Of a stretch of DNA of 64,000 nucleotides, positions 47,622 through 62,404 are shown in pieces. The DNA comes from Patiria pectinifera (Eukaryota; Echinodermata; Asteroidea; Valvatida; Asterinidae). The number at the start of each line of letters is the position of its first letter. Position 1 is the stretch's first letter. Position numbers and translations under genes: made by a program. The notes beneath the pieces are model-generated. The model made no database searches and was not told the origin of the DNA. It saw nothing but the letters and a program-made list of their open reading frames with translations. The DNA lies in assembly GCA_029964075.1 (NCBI GenBank), contig CM057135.1, positions 30,617,366 through 30,681,365 on the forward strand. The letters are read 5' to 3'.

Positions 47622-48114
47622 CCTGCACCCGTTCATGAACATGTAACCAATAGCAAACAAAATTTGGACTGAAAAAGTGTAAAGTTGGAGCAGTAGTGGA
47701 AAAATAGTTAGGTTTTTCCAACGGTGGTCGGCCGACCACGACTGGAAATGTATACAAAAATACTATTTTCTTGAAAATGACTTCACACCAGGTGCCATAA
47801 TTTAACAGAATACTTTAGACTGTCATTTACCAACATCCTAGTAAGGTATTTAGTAAAAACTTGGTAGTTTTATTTTTCGATGTTTGCAAATGTTGTATTC
47901 TCTTTAAAAAGTCGTAATTGAGTACAGCCACAACAGTGCTTGTAGGTCAAGAGCGAATAAGTTATAGTTTTTGCTGCATGGTTTGTAATAAATGGAAGAG
48001 AGATTTTCTTTCTCCAAAAAGAGCTAGAAAATCTTTCTGCCCTGAATATTTCCACATTTTCAGGTACAAAATTCAGATACTACCCCCACGAATTTTAGTA
48101 TTATTACTAATTGG

Positions 48115-48241
48115 ACCACGAATTATCGATCTAGCCGTTTTGCGACACTAAAATGTTACCTCTAAATAGAAGCTGAGGCAGGAGACATTCAGGGAGACAT
48201 TCAAATGTCTCCATAATGCCACATGTCTCCCAAAGGTATAA
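48115..48241. repeat. Dispersed repeat copy B with GGGAGACAT hairpin
   Basis: Second copy of the family described at 18957-19075, with GGGAGACATtcaaATGTCTCC at its centre and CATGTCTCCCA near its end. Similarity is patchy, so both copies are old. Confidence 0.6.
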
Positions 48242-48251
48242 CTAATGACAC

Positions 48252-48282
48252 TTAAGTGTTCTCCCCAAAGGAGAACACTTAA
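48252..48282. repeat. Perfect 13-bp hairpin with 5-nt loop
   Basis: TTAAGTGTTCTCC, loop CCAAA, GGAGAACACTTAA. It lies directly after dispersed repeat copy B and may be its terminus. Confidence 0.7.
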
Positions 48283-51200
48283 CACTTAACAAGTAATTAC
48301 TTGGCCTTGGCCTTATTCTTATTTCACAAACAATGTTTCAGCGTCGGGTATGGTGCTTTATGTGTTAAATAATTAAAGCGACCGAAGTGTGTCTTTGGCT
48401 ACATAATGCATATGAGAAGTATGTTCCTTCAATTGATTATGGAGAGAATTGGACACTGTGTCCACCTGCTCCTCAAGGAATTGAATATCCTGAGGGATCA
48501 TCATCTTCAAATATTCATCACAAGTCTAGGAAACTTTCTGTATGATGATACCTATATGCTGGTGATTGCATTATTATGCATCGCGATTTCAGAACCATGG
48601 GAGTTCCAGTTTCAGATTCCTGGAGTGCAGATATCCATTTACACAGTCGTGTGGACTTTAGCTGAATTTGAAAGTGATTGATTGATCCATCACCTATTGC
48701 GAAGATCGGTCAGACAACTTCTGGTACTCTCTGAACTCTTTAAGTTTTTTTTCCGAGTTGATGTGGCTAGGTTCTTGTAAGGGGCTGTCATTATCACACC
48801 ACAGTGTAGCCAAGACTTCTGTACGAGGAGACACTGTACATCTTAAGATGATGCAGATTCTTTTGTGTTAACTGATCTAGCCCTCTGACATTTCCACGCA
48901 AACATAGATTCCTATAATAGATACGATTTGCTTCTGCTTGAAAGAAAGAAGTCTCGTAAAAACGTCTATGGGGTATATGATGAAAGACACTCACTAAAAT
49001 TAGACCAGTCGAAGATGACACGTCTAGTCATTGGGTTTTTAGCGAGGAAGTGCCAGTACAGACGGATTAACGATCAACAAACAGGTGCAGATTTCACTTA
49101 GAGACATGAGGGTCATTTCATTCTTTGGCATCGACTGGGATTGCTTTCGTAGTGTGACCTGACGTGGTCAAGATGAGACATGTTTCAGGCATGTGGAAAA
49201 CGCGAACATAGCCAGGGATAGCATCCCAAATAGCTGGCCATGCCCCTCAGGGTGTAGCTTTCTATGCAGACCAAGACAGAACCTAGAGAGCAAAAAAAAG
49301 GCAAATTTAAAATGTCAATTCGCACGTGGAAATAACACAGATACTTTGGCAACGTGATCAGGGATGCAATGGCACGCCAAACACTCGAAAGAGTAATTTC
49401 TTCAAGATACAGCTATAGATATACCAGTGAATTGGGAGGACCTGTCTCTCTCGGTTTTGATTACAGCTATAGTGTTAATCTAGACACCTCCCAATATTGT
49501 CCAACGTAATTAATTTGTCCCCCTTGAGTTTTTCGATCTTTTAACACACTTGTGCTTATGGTCTTCCCTACGGGAAAAGACTTCACAGCTTTAGGACGCC
49601 TACAGGCTGCTGTGTCCCTTGGGTGCTAGACTTGCAAAGGGCTCTCTACCAGTAGTCTGACGATAATTGTTAAAGTGCCTTCACGCACACACGTACACCG
49701 TTGCCTGGTAAAATCCAGGCACCACGTAACTCTATTAGTTTATGAACTGGTCACTATGAATTTCTAGAGTGGATACTGCAAGCATTTTGTCCGTGGTTAA
49801 ATGCACTGGGCTTCACAGGAATCTTGTAACAGTTCTGGGAAGAAAAGCAAAGATTGCTAGGGCGTTCGAGCCACGTGTAGACGAAATGACAGTCTATCCG
49901 CTTCTCCACCGGCGCCTCGCAACCAACGGTTTTTAATCAGTAGATCTGACACGTTAGAACACATGTACTGATGAGCATTCATTACAAGGCACTAAGCGGG
50001 GTAAGACGACCTGTATTGCCCTATTTCTGGGGGCACTTCGACGAGCTGAATTGCTCATCTCACCGTCTGCTTCGAACGACAAAATGGACTCTTTTCTCTC
50101 AAGTTTCCCCTGCGAAACTAAGTAAGTTGCTGGTTGCCAAATGATTGATCGTGTTTGCATTGGAGGTGACTAGCCACGCAAACGCGTCAACAATGGTCAT
50201 GTACAGCTGCCAGACAATACTGTTACTATCCAAAAACATGCCTTCAAAAACTTGACAATCATTTCACTGTAGCACCTCAAGGCATGAACGTAGCCTCAGG
50301 TATTAAAAGCGCGCCAAAATAAACGCGGCGTTGAAAGTTGAACTTGTTTTCCCGCGCGCGGGAGAGAAAGTAATAGTCAATATTGTTTCACCGTTAGCGG
50401 CGGCCAGGTGCAGCCGGACAATACAAGGGTCGAACGGTCCTCCAAACCGGATACTTGGAACTAGCTCCGTAGTGATTGCAACTCGGTGTTCCCATCGATT
50501 TGGTTTCATGCAGTCTAGAGTGGGGGTTATTTTGGTTTAGCTCAGTCTGCTTGTGTTTGTGTTGGTAATGTCGCAATGACCCTTCCGTGCCAGTGAATGT
50601 CGGTCAGACTGCCGTCTAATTCTGTCGATTTTTTTGGATACCTTCTTGACCTTGTGAGGTCTGATGGTGGGGAAATTGAATTATAATTTAGAATGCCGAA
50701 CGACTGACAGGTTGTTAGTTTTAAAGTAGATTGATGTGGACATATCAACGAGGACCGTTTAATTTTATAGTGCACTTAGCAGCTCTCTGCCACCTGAAAG
50801 TCAACGACCTCTCAAGTGCGTACAACTATCGCGATATACGTCCATTTCAGGATTGGTTTTACCTCTGAAATTTAGTGTGTCATCTTTTTGCTTTAAACTG
50901 TAACTCCTTTAGATACTGTAAATAAACATTGAGTGATTAACTTGGAATGAGTGGTCAACGCAGCACGTTTCAGTGGTTTGCTGTAAAGAGTAATGTATAT
51001 TTGTGAGAGAGAATCTTGCCGATTCGTCATTCACTAGTGACTGCTTGACAGAGCCGGTCTTGTACATACAGGACGAAAATGTATCACCACAAAAGAATTT
51101 GACAAAGTTGAACAATGATTAAGTGTTCACTTCTAGCCCCATAGTGGCATTAATCCTAGCGGCCATGTTTTTGTGACTCCCAGAGGCCGATCATGCAAAG

Positions 51201-54200
51201 CTAACCTATTGTGCAGCCTATCTGTAAATAAGTTTGCAAAAGTCAGTATGCTACTAAAAGTTTGTTAACTTTTGGTCACGTACAAGCGGGAAGCCTATTA
51301 AAGCATATACCCATACCGTATACGTTTATCATTTTAATCAAGTGGATATTTTTTGATAGCTTTCCCACTCATTCTTTCTCTCACCACCTTATACTTGTGT
51401 ATCTATTGCACCAATAGTGTTATAACTGAGGTGTGTTTATCTCATCCCAAACCGTCCATCAAGCAAGCCAACCGTTCTACCGTCCATCACTCGTCGCATT
51501 CATTATCGGCTGATCTCCTATAGAAACCCTTCCAAACAGACATGTAGAGCATGAAAGCCTGATGAGGCTGAAACCAGACTAAGGTATAGCGATTGTTCGG
51601 CTCGTTGAGTATTACGCTCACGCGATGCCAAGTCGCCAGAGCCTGAAGGCTTGCCGGCCTCATTTCTCTTTCACACCTTACCTCTTCCGAGAAGGTTTTA
51701 TTTGGTCATTCAATTTCGAAACTTTTTGTGGAGATCTTCATGGAGATCATAACCAGGACTTCTGAGATAGATTGAATCTCGTATCACCCATGATGACTTT
51801 AGATCCAGTTTTTAGAAGACCTTATCAAAGCACTAAACAGGCCTACTAGATTTGGGCTCGAGTTCATTAATTTCACGTCGTAAACGTCACTTTTACAGCA
51901 GTTATACCAAGTCTTCTGGAGCTGACGTGTAAGTTATCAAACCGATCAGCCATCTGCAACGAAATTAATTCGTCTGCAGACCTACCACGAGATCAGAGAA
52001 AAATGCATTCAAAATTATACCGCAGATTGTTAAATCGCAATTGTTAACATTCTGAATGCGTTTGCAATAGCGTCGTTATTATTAATGTCAAGATGTTCTG
52101 GCCTTACATCACGGGGAATGCTCCCACGCTGCGACAGCACGCGTCATTGCCCGATACCACGGCGATTCTTGTCCAACCTACCCGATACACCCACGTACGG
52201 CCCTGCACGCGTAGCGCTCAGTTCCAGCCTTGGCCTACCTTTCGCAACATGAGATAACTAATCACGGACGCTTCTGGAATGGGACCACGTCGTCTTCGCT
52301 TCGGGAATCGACTGGTGATAGAAAATCATTAGAAATGCTTGACTGCAATGAGAACACATATCACTAAACTCACGACGGATAAAAAAAGAAGTTGATGATA
52401 TCACCAACTGACTTTGCAATTGGATCACCACATTCGACCTACTCGATTTGTCAGATAGAATCGATTGTGATGGGTAATTTCAGTCAAGTTGAAGGGCCAA
52501 GTGACTGGCTAAGGATCGTTGGTTTTTATGGCTGCCTTACAAGGTTTAATTTTGTAAAAGGCAATTTCATTTTAACACACGAGCTTGGCAGCAAGAATTC
52601 CATGAGCGAAATTGCATCATGCTGCAACATTTTGTCATTTTTTTTTGGGCAATTGTTGATAGCGGTACGTCAAAGGGTTTTGATCTAATAATGTGGCAGA
52701 GTTGGAACCGTGCCAGTTCTCCTCTTCTGAATCATTTGAAAACTTTTTTTTTTTTACCCATTGAAGCCATTATATTCTTTATAACGGTTATATTTCATTT
52801 CGTTGGACCTATTGTACACTGCATCGCGCGCGCTACAGAGTAAGAATAAATTGCATTATACATTGTGTCAGTTTTCGCAGCATCGGTCATTTATTAAAAA
52901 AGAAAAAAAAACCAGAAACATTCCGTTGGTTTCCCTGATGGCATTCCAGTGGCCCGTAAACACGCAGTCACGAAGTGGCTCTCTGTATGTCAACATCAAA
53001 CAAGACGGACTCCTTACCCCCGATGAAATATTAGATAAAGGCAGAATTATTTTGATCTAGCGCCGTACACATTCCAACCTGGGAGCATTAAAAGGCCCCA
53101 TCTTCTCCTCTTGACTCGTTTTCATCACAAGGGTCCCTCTGATAGGAGCCTTGATAGCTGCAGCCACCGCTGTTTGGTACCATTGGAGACACGAGGACAT
53201 AAATAAAAGATTTCTTCCGTGATGTGGGTCCCTGTGATGACACATTTCAAGCTGGCCAGGACGCTGTGTTGTCCCGGCCAGGTGCTCGCCGTACGCCTCC
53301 CCAAGACGGACCGGGGAGAAATTGAGACCAGAGTGCCTCTTACATTAGTACTCGGTCGGGATAAACAATCTCTCTCGCTGTTTGCTAACAAATAGGACGG
53401 TCTTGAAGACTTTTTTATATCCTGCAAAAGATAGATGATGGGCAAAGGGGAAATGTCTTTGAACTGTCATCTCTGTCTCTTGCAGAGGTTGTTTCACTGA
53501 GTTGTGATTATATTATGCATGTATCATTTTGGTGACTTATCAGTCCCTGCATGCTCTATTTTTACAATTTTAAACCAAAATCAGTGTAACTTTTCCGGTG
53601 TTAAGTCTCTGTATTATCTTTCCAAATTAAATTTCGACCACCTACTTTATCTTTTTCTATCCCTAACAGTTCTGAATCCTCCAATTTCAATACGATTTTG
53701 CATAGCCCCTAGGGAGTTAGGGTTAATTAATGTTAGCCTCCATAACAGTTACCGAGCTGTGCTTTTGAGTCGTTGGGTCCACGACGTCACAAACCAGAAC
53801 CACATATTGCCTGTTTATCGTTAGCCAACTTGACGACCGGACGACGAATTTTCACTGGAAAAGTTTTTCCTCTCATATTACTCCTTAAACAATGTCAGCG
53901 AGAAATTTGCACAGAAAGTCTCCGATCGCCATTCGATAGCTTGCAAATTAGAACTGACATTTGACGTGTTCTCGTATGTATTTTCAAGCCGGTCACGGAC
54001 CTCCATTTTAGCGCGCTTTTAGCTGGTCGGTTGATTCCCAAGCGTGTTGCTTCGTAAGGTAAATTGGTACTTATTAGATTAACGATGTCTCGTTTGGTCT
54101 GGTATAACGTCAAACCTGTAGCCAGGACGTTTGAAGATAACTAGGATAATTAAAAATCTAATTACGTGTTTATGTACATTTTGGCAATCCTTAGGGTGTA

Positions 54201-57200
54201 TTGTTAGCTCAATTACTCGGATAGGCAACTCGAATTTCATGGTATTTTGTTAGTATGGATTTCTTTATTCATTTTATATTTCATTGTGATCTTGTCAAGG
54301 CATTGAATGATGTCTTGCTAACCATCGTTACTCGTTTGTTTAATGCATACGCGTTATCCAGAGTAATGCGATGTGTTTAAGATTAATCTTGCTATCATTT
54401 TGCAAGATTTGTGATATGGTCTTAACGTTCAATTAAGTGTTCCCCAAAGATTTCGTCATCGGAATTACACTTTTAAAGGTCACGTTGCATACAAATGGCA
54501 TTTTGCAAGCTTTAAAGTTTTATGTAGGATAAATGCCTCATATATTTAAATATAACCATGGAACTATCTTTCACAAACAACGTTTATGTAACGAAAAGTG
54601 GCCAAATTGGTACGAATTGATGTCCAAAAGCATGTTTTCTCTTGTCACGTCTATGTAGGATTACATCCAGCATGGTTGCTATGACGTCATTGGTAAAATG
54701 CCATCATGTCGGATAGTTATTATGCGGTTATGTGTCGTCTAACATGCTACATGATGTGGGAATTCCAGCCACAAAAGCTACTCTTGATCCTCATAATCCC
54801 GAATACAGGGAACTCGGGTGGTTGATTGCAATGGAAGGGACCAATAGCGGGAGCACTCAGACGATCTGAAGGGTTCAGCCTCATTAGCTGTCAAGGGTCC
54901 TTCAACGCCTGGGATTATTAGGCGATTCCTCGTCTGCTTGCTTACGTCTTCTCCTCCTCTCAACCCCTTGAAGATAAATAAAGACGCGTCCTTAAATAGA
55001 AATCGCCGTTGTCTGTGCAATCAAAATAACCTTCACTGCCGACTTGCCATAGGTATTCTCATAAATCAATAATTTTGACAGTGGAATACATGTGATGAAC
55101 TGATATAGACATTCAATATGATGCCAATGTTGAAATCATGCGTTAACAAACTTAAGAGTTGAAGTAAGTTTGATGGATGTTTTTTAAACTTTGTCCAAGC
55201 TTTTATAAGTAAAAAGCTTCAATCTGTTAATGTTTTGCGAGGGTTCAGGTACTTGATAGATTTCATGGTTTGGTTGATTAACATTATTTGAATTGTTAAT
55301 TAACTATTTGAATTAAGGACGATTGATTGGTACGCATGCGCGCCTGTCATTTGACCCTGTTTCACTCATATTACGCTGCACTTGTCAGATAATGACGCCA
55401 CGATGAAGGGTCGACTGCTTGCACTTGTTTATTTCTTTGGCTAGACTATGACGCATCCACCAATGTCCATTTCGTGGCAAGTTTAAGTGCGAAAAGACAA
55501 ATTGCTTATATTGTGTTGTTGGTTTTTGTGGCGGATCCTTTGTCGTAATGACTCCAATTTGGCGGGAATCGATGCGCGTGGAGTAGCTGCAGCGACTTAG
55601 TGGTTAAGTAGGTAAGCGTGCTGATTGAGCCTTGTCGATTTCTAGTCATAACTTGATTGGTGGGTGACGACAATTATAGAATCAAATTCCATAAAGACGT
55701 CACCGAGTCAAATTGAAGTTGAGGATGGGTAAACTTTGGCCAAGGACTGAGCAGTGCATCCATGTAGACCAGGGTCTTTAGGTTTGGTCCTCCAATGCAC
55801 TATTCGTCAGACTAGTTTTGTTTTGTAGACTTGCCTTATTATATAACAAAATTACAATCTTACAGTTGTCAGAAATGTCCCGTTCTAAATTGCTGAGTAT
55901 AGGAACATGTTCTCTTCGAACACCACATAAGTATGTTTTGGAAAGGTTGACTAGGACAGTTCCTTCTAAGTCAAGACGGCTTGCCAGGATCTGTGTGTAC
56001 CAACACCCGTGTACTTTTAAATGTGAACGAGAAGACCAGCATCGTGTTTTCACTGTATCAAACTCTTTAAATCTATCTGTTTGCCTTTTTTTTAATCATT
56101 TCTGGAAAAATCTGTATCTAAAGCGCCGAAATGGTCTTAGCGAAAACCCGTTTTTCATCGCTTTAGCTTAGTGAATCGCTAGTCTAGTATATAACACAAT
56201 AGATCAGAGATGACCCATCGAAATAATGGTAAATAAAGACGATGTGACTCACTTTGCTTGACAAAGAAGTGCTTTCGGCTGTGGCAGATTGAGATTTTAA
56301 TTTTTTCTGTATACATACGAAAACACCATTATCAAAGGATTCGGAATTCAATACATGTTTTAGATACAGTATTCCCCAGCCACACTATAGTCGTGATGAA
56401 TTTACAAAATATATTGCGAAAAACAAACTCCCTGTTTTAATCATTAAAATTGAGTATAATCGAATATTGAGGATGGTGTTTTCCCTTTATTTGAAACAAA
56501 GGGTTGTAGCGCATTAGGAAGTTAATGTCTTCTTAATAAGTTTTGAATCCGAAAAGTTGAAAAACAATTGAAGTTTTACGCCAACAAAATCAACATGATA
56601 TTTCTTTAATGTATAAGTGAGTTTAAACACGACCTGGCTTGTGCAACCTTTTAAAAATCGAATTATTCAGTCATTTTGATGTGCAGATAACCTAGCTTGG
56701 CACGAGATGTTCTGATTTTTCGAATTATTGAACTATATGCAGTTAACTTAATACCAATTCGTTCCACATGAGTCCTTCCATTCCGGAGACTGAATTTCAG
56801 GAGGCTTATTTCGCGTGTAGTTCATGTGATATGATTGTGCCATTCCTTTTTGCGTGAATGATCTTGGCGCTTTCGTTATCTGTGACTTCGTTGCCTTGAT
56901 CAGCATCAAAAAAGCTGTTCAAATCGCCTTGCCATATGGCAGCAGGTTTGACATATCCAAAGTATAATTTTTTTTTAATTTCAAAATGGCTTCATTGTGG
57001 AGTTAGAAGATTATTTATCCTCCCCTTTCAGTAGACGTATCTCCGTTGCTATAGCACGAGCACTAGTCGTATAGACTGTTTTCCTAGACTGTTATAACAT
57101 TCGAATAAACGCATGCCTTTGTTGTGAAATTATGAACGTCTGTAATTAATACATTCTATATGCCTCGGGATATGTAATGAACCAAACTGGTTTTTTCTTC

Positions 57201-60200
57201 TTACATCACGTACACTTATTGAATGTTCGTTGATCATTTTGATCACTCTCTTCAGGTTTCTTATCTTGGTCTGTGATCGAAGCCCCTGGTGCAGTTTTGT
57301 GTATGAAACGATTCGATATCTGCTTTATCGGCCACCTTGCATTACTTTAGTGCCTGTACCAAATGCTTTAAGGTTCTTGCAGGGAACGTGCGTATTAATG
57401 GTAAATTGTACACTGTGTTCGTGGCGGTAACACGTACTTACAACATACAGACAACATTGAAATTCAGTAAATATGCCCGAAACGTCAACCATCTTCTTTG
57501 CATTTATTCAAGTTTATTAAAATTCGAGTCCCGTTATCATGTTAGGAGTCACCTTTAAACTCAAATCCCTCAAAAATGTGTAACACTACGCAGGCATTTG
57601 TTAAAGGGACTCACACTTTGTGAAATCCCTTGTCTAATGGCTACGTTCCAATTTCGGTAATACTGAAATCTCTCAGGTGTTTGGCCATCTAACAAATTCA
57701 TTAATTGATGCCTATTTACACAACGAGGCAGATGGTTTGCCTTTATAAATATCACCATCGTTGAGCTTATATCCGTAAAGGTAATGATGCCGCGGAGGGC
57801 AAATAGTAGGGGATATAACTTACAATTACTACACGTTTATATTAGAGCCCAAAGAGGCTAGGAAATATTCTGTCTGATACGTGAATTGAATTCTATTTGT
57901 TAGACGATATGTCAAGAGTATACTCGATTGCCGAACCCTGTTTATGGCTTCCCTGATTGTTACAAAGTAGCTGCAATGCAATGACCGTAGTAAGTCATAA
58001 ACATGAGTATCGTAATGAATATCGTAATGAACGAGTGTCATTGTGTAACAACGGAATATCTGGCATTTAGTATTATTCTAACAGGTACATCTTGATTCAA
58101 AATGGCTTTATGGATTCCAATTTCGTAACTCGGTCGTAGAACGAAGAATCAGTGGCTAGGAATGTTTTCAAAACATATCGAAGCAACGGGATTTATGTTC
58201 TTTCTGTTTACCGGCCTCCAAATAAAACCTATCACATACTAACTACTTTGAAACTCGGGAGGATAATTTTCCATCAAACCTTTAGGAGCCTATTTTACTG
58301 AGAGCGTGAGGTTTTAAAATCTTCTCGCCTGGTATTCAGCAAATGGTAAATTTAAACGCGAAAACATCAGAAAACAGCCGTCTACTACTGCTCTGCAAAC
58401 AAATATAACGTAGTCGCTACATGTAATACCTTTTCTAGTGATTCAACTTAAAACTCACAAATTCTGCAACGGGGGAAGACGGAGGTGTACAGTTGGTATA
58501 AAGTTACAAAGTTAACCCAGTTTCAGCGTCAATGTTACGTCTCTTGAACGTACATAGGTCACGTTGTCGAATCATGTTTAGGTTATCCTGCAAAGACTTG
58601 AAAAATCACAATTGCGTCAAGAGTCGTGCACACTAGAAATATTAACAATTTACTTTATATCTGAATGTAAAATAAGTAGGAAACCTGAAATCAAAGTGTC
58701 CAAATGTTTCTATGATCTTGTTCTAAGTCTCGTCTCAATGAGGCTGAAAGTTGAAATACTATAGGACCGATACGAGTGGAACCGATAACGCTGCTCTTAA
58801 TCTAAATGTAACACCACTCCATTTATATCACATCAAACATTCGTTACTGTTTTGCATAGGCGAAGATGTAATATACAAAGGAAAACATACTTTCAAAGCC
58901 CGTGTTTGATAACATTATATTACAATACACACGAGCCATATATAGGCTACCTACGTCCTCCTCTGCAAAGTATGTGTCATTCCCTTTCACCAAATATTCC
59001 GCAGTGTTTTACAAATATACATTAGCTATATACAGTATAGTATCGTAATAGCTTACTTCTATGTCATATCTAACATTATATATTGTACATTATTTTAATT
59101 GAGTAGTTGTCCAACCGGCATATGAAATGCTATATGCCCTGCGGCAATTTGAAATGTTAAAGTTTTAATACACCACAGAAGAAAGAATTTTCGAAAAGCT
59201 GCCTTGATTTGTACAAATTCTTAGAAATCTTCGAAACTTATTTTCAATCCACTCTTATCTTGTTTCCTGACTCGGTTATAGCAATACTGAGCTCGGTTAT
59301 AACCAAATTAAGGCCATATATTATTCAGACCTCCTACATTGTCAACAGAAAAGCTATCATCTGCAAGTGGTATTCTTTGTCAGTTATTGTTTACCAAATT
59401 AAGGTTATACATGTACTTTGACCCAGGAGAGTCAAAGTAAGCCCTGCTCGTGCCAGCAATTAATTGAATTCTGATGTACAAATGTAAAACTAAGGAATTT
59501 CCGAGCTGAATATATTTGTTGAGTACACTCATTATCAGCCAACGGAACTTAAAATCCATACAATTAATACTTTGGCTGGTATCGACTCTTTCAGCTCGAC
59601 AAAAGGGTTTTTTTGTTTTATATAACAGCGAACGAACCATTCATGTTCTACATTGACTAATAATAATTGCTTGATAAACTGAAGGCATACCAGCAATACA
59701 AATAGGTAACAACGTATGATCAGTCTCGTTATTTGCGCAATTCAATTTCAAAGAAAAATGGTTGAAATGCTAATGTACATGTCACTCTTACCGTGATAGT
59801 GTCACGGCTAATAGTTTGAATGATAAAGAAAGAAACAACTAAAAAAAAACATTATTATCAAGCTTTGAAAAAATAAGATCAGTGTTAGTATTTCCGATAT
59901 GTACTTTCAAAAATCGAAGTTGAAATTCAACGGATAGACAAGGAGGTAGCGAGGTTTAAAAAAAAATGAAACATAAATAAACTAAGAATCTTGTTTACTA
60001 ATTTTTAAACCCGAAACCTACCAAATTTATCTAGATCACTAGTTCCGTCAGTCAGTCTCCTACATATTTGGTCCCTCAAATAGTAAAATTTCCAATCATA
60101 CAAACATGAAACGTTCAATGCGCTTTACAATATTTCTCAGTTTTCTTCTACAATACTCTAACAAACATTTCTGGCCTTAGTACTACCACCTTTTCCTTTT

Positions 60201-62398
60201 GAACTTTGTACATATAGTATCGTATAATAATACCAATACGTGTAAATATATCCAATTCACGGCATAACCAAAATATTTTGTATAATTCCTTTAGAATATA
60301 ACTGAATGTGTTATTTTCTTTTTCCTTGAATAATTGAATCTGCTGATATAGGTAGTGACCCTTACGGGGTGTCAAAGCTCATAAAAAAATATGAATTAAG
60401 CTCAGCCAACAGTGTAAAAGAAAAGAAGAAATGAAAGCGAGTACAAGCTATTTACTACAGATTTCTCTTTTTTCTTTTATGAATGTCGATCAAATCAATG
60501 TTCATTGGCAACTTGTAAAAAGGTTTTTCAAAAAAAAGTTGTTTATGAAATGATTTTACCGACCTTTTCACTAATACCGAGCACGTCCAGTTAATCCGGC
60601 CAAATTTGTCGTCTTCCCGCTAGACGATCGCAAGGGAGACGATATGAATATTCCCCCCCCCCCTGTTTTGATCGCTAATCTTTCCATGCATTAAGGGCAA
60701 AAACGTGATTCAAACTCAAAATTGAACATGACAAAATTAATATAATAACTCACATTTCAGCCCAAATTAAAGATAAACGATGGTTTCCTCCTCATTAACC
60801 ATGTTTTAGCCTCAAGCATTAACCTGTTCATCAATGTCTTCCAAAACAAGTCTGTCTTTTGCTCAGTCGTTATCAAGGTCAAGTCAACGCATGTTTTTTT
60901 CCTTCAAATATCCAACTGTTTGTCTTGGTTAAGGTTTCAAACAAGACCATACCAGTTTTATGATCTCACAAATTTTCAGATTTATGATAAACAGTGGTAT
61001 CGTTTTTGATACCAAATCGACTGTCCCTTGATGTTTGAACTCAGTCTGTCCGTCAGTCTCGTCTCTGTCCGTTCGTCTATGAACATCTGTTTGTCTTCCT
61101 TAAGAACAAGTCCTCTTAATTAGTCCGTCCACTTCTCGTTTTTCTTTGTGGAACATGAACTCACCAACCTTTTTCATATCCACCGCCTTATGGTATATAC
61201 GCTTGCATTGCCTCAAAAGAAAAACTGTTATTAAATCTACTGACATATTGGGAATCTTGGCAAGGTTGTAACGTAGCAGTTCACCTGGAAATGATGAGAT
61301 CCAGCTGTGTATAATGAACTTGATCTTTCCTCCATAAAACCAAAGTCAGTGAGTGAAGGCTTTTTTTATAAAGATGAATCACTCGGGCGTCACTTTAAGT
61401 CGCTGCAATGACTTGACGTCAGAAAAATATGTAAAAATGAAATCAAAATCAGTTATCAGACCGCATCCAAAATAATAAAAGCGAAGGCATGGCTGTCCGT
61501 GATGCTGTCTATTTCATCCAGACAAACCGCGGTTTGCTTGTCCGCTGACAAACTGACCTAATTGATGAGGATTGGGGATGGAAGCGAATTATCTCCTCTG
61601 CGTCATCACAATTATAGGTCATGGAAAAAGGGACTAAGGTTTATAAATATTGTCCATGGATGATAAATGAATGGCAGCCATTAAGGAAGGTTTGTGTGTA
61701 CTTATGGTTTTCCTTTTTGCCCAATTCGGTAATGCAAACAATTATAAGTAGGAGCATTTTTTTTGGTAAATCCTTGCTATAAATAGTGTGATTGATCAAT
61801 ACATCCAATGTTTGGAGATAGAAGTCTGGGTTTGTTATTTAGGCCTTTGTTTTACCTTATCACATGTTTATCACAGGGCAGTGTACTTTCTACTTTCAAA
61901 GTTGCTTTTACTCAGTCCTATAAGCACCTGTTTTCACTCGTCATATTCCCGGTATGATGGTATTTTTATTTATTAATAAATCAGACGCAGAAAATGTCTG
62001 GTGTGCCGCCTTGCTCCCTGAATTGACATTAAAGTCTCCGTGCATGACCTGCATCGTGATTTCCGTCCAGTCCTCAATATTGTCCGTCCGTTCACATTAT
62101 AAATAATTCATGAAGTCCAAGATTACTTTATTTAAAGAAGTCGTACATCACATGAATAACCCACCGCATCTTGAGGTCTCTATTGACATTCAAAAGCTAT
62201 TTACAGATAAAGTAAGGTCATTTTTATACTGTAAAGTCTACATGACTGTGTTAAAGGTATATACTCCAGGGGAAATACCACCCTAGTAATAGTATTAACA
62301 TCTTTGCTGTATTAAATCAGTCAAGTTTGTTGCATTGCCGCATTCCGTTGCAAAGGAGCAAAGTTTAAGTTTTAATTTGTCTGTCATGTTAATATTTT

Positions 62399-62404
62399 TT
62401 TATT
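62399..62404 (-). terminator. Candidate poly(A) signal of gucy1a
   Basis: AATAAA on the - strand about 425 bp after the gucy1a stop codon. Assigned by position only. Confidence 0.4.

Larger units (their letters stand above)
45011..62398. other. Alpha-beta intergenic region, no recognised exon
   Basis: About 17 kb between gucy1a and gucy1b with no exon of a known family on either strand. It holds a 29-bp tandem duplication (46931-46988), a small TIR element (47530-47621), dispersed repeat copy B (48115-48241), a 13-bp hairpin (48252-48282), a CpG-rich patch with palindrome CCCGCGCGCGGG (50351-50362), a TTAGGGTTAA word (53717-53726) and a C11 run (60653-60663). Open frames of up to 131 codons (46180-46575) resemble nothing I know. 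Confidence 0.6.

Noticed and set aside
51558-51580. CCTGATGAGGCTGAAACCAG, a hammerhead-like word order
   Set aside because: There is no room for helix II and no helix I partner.
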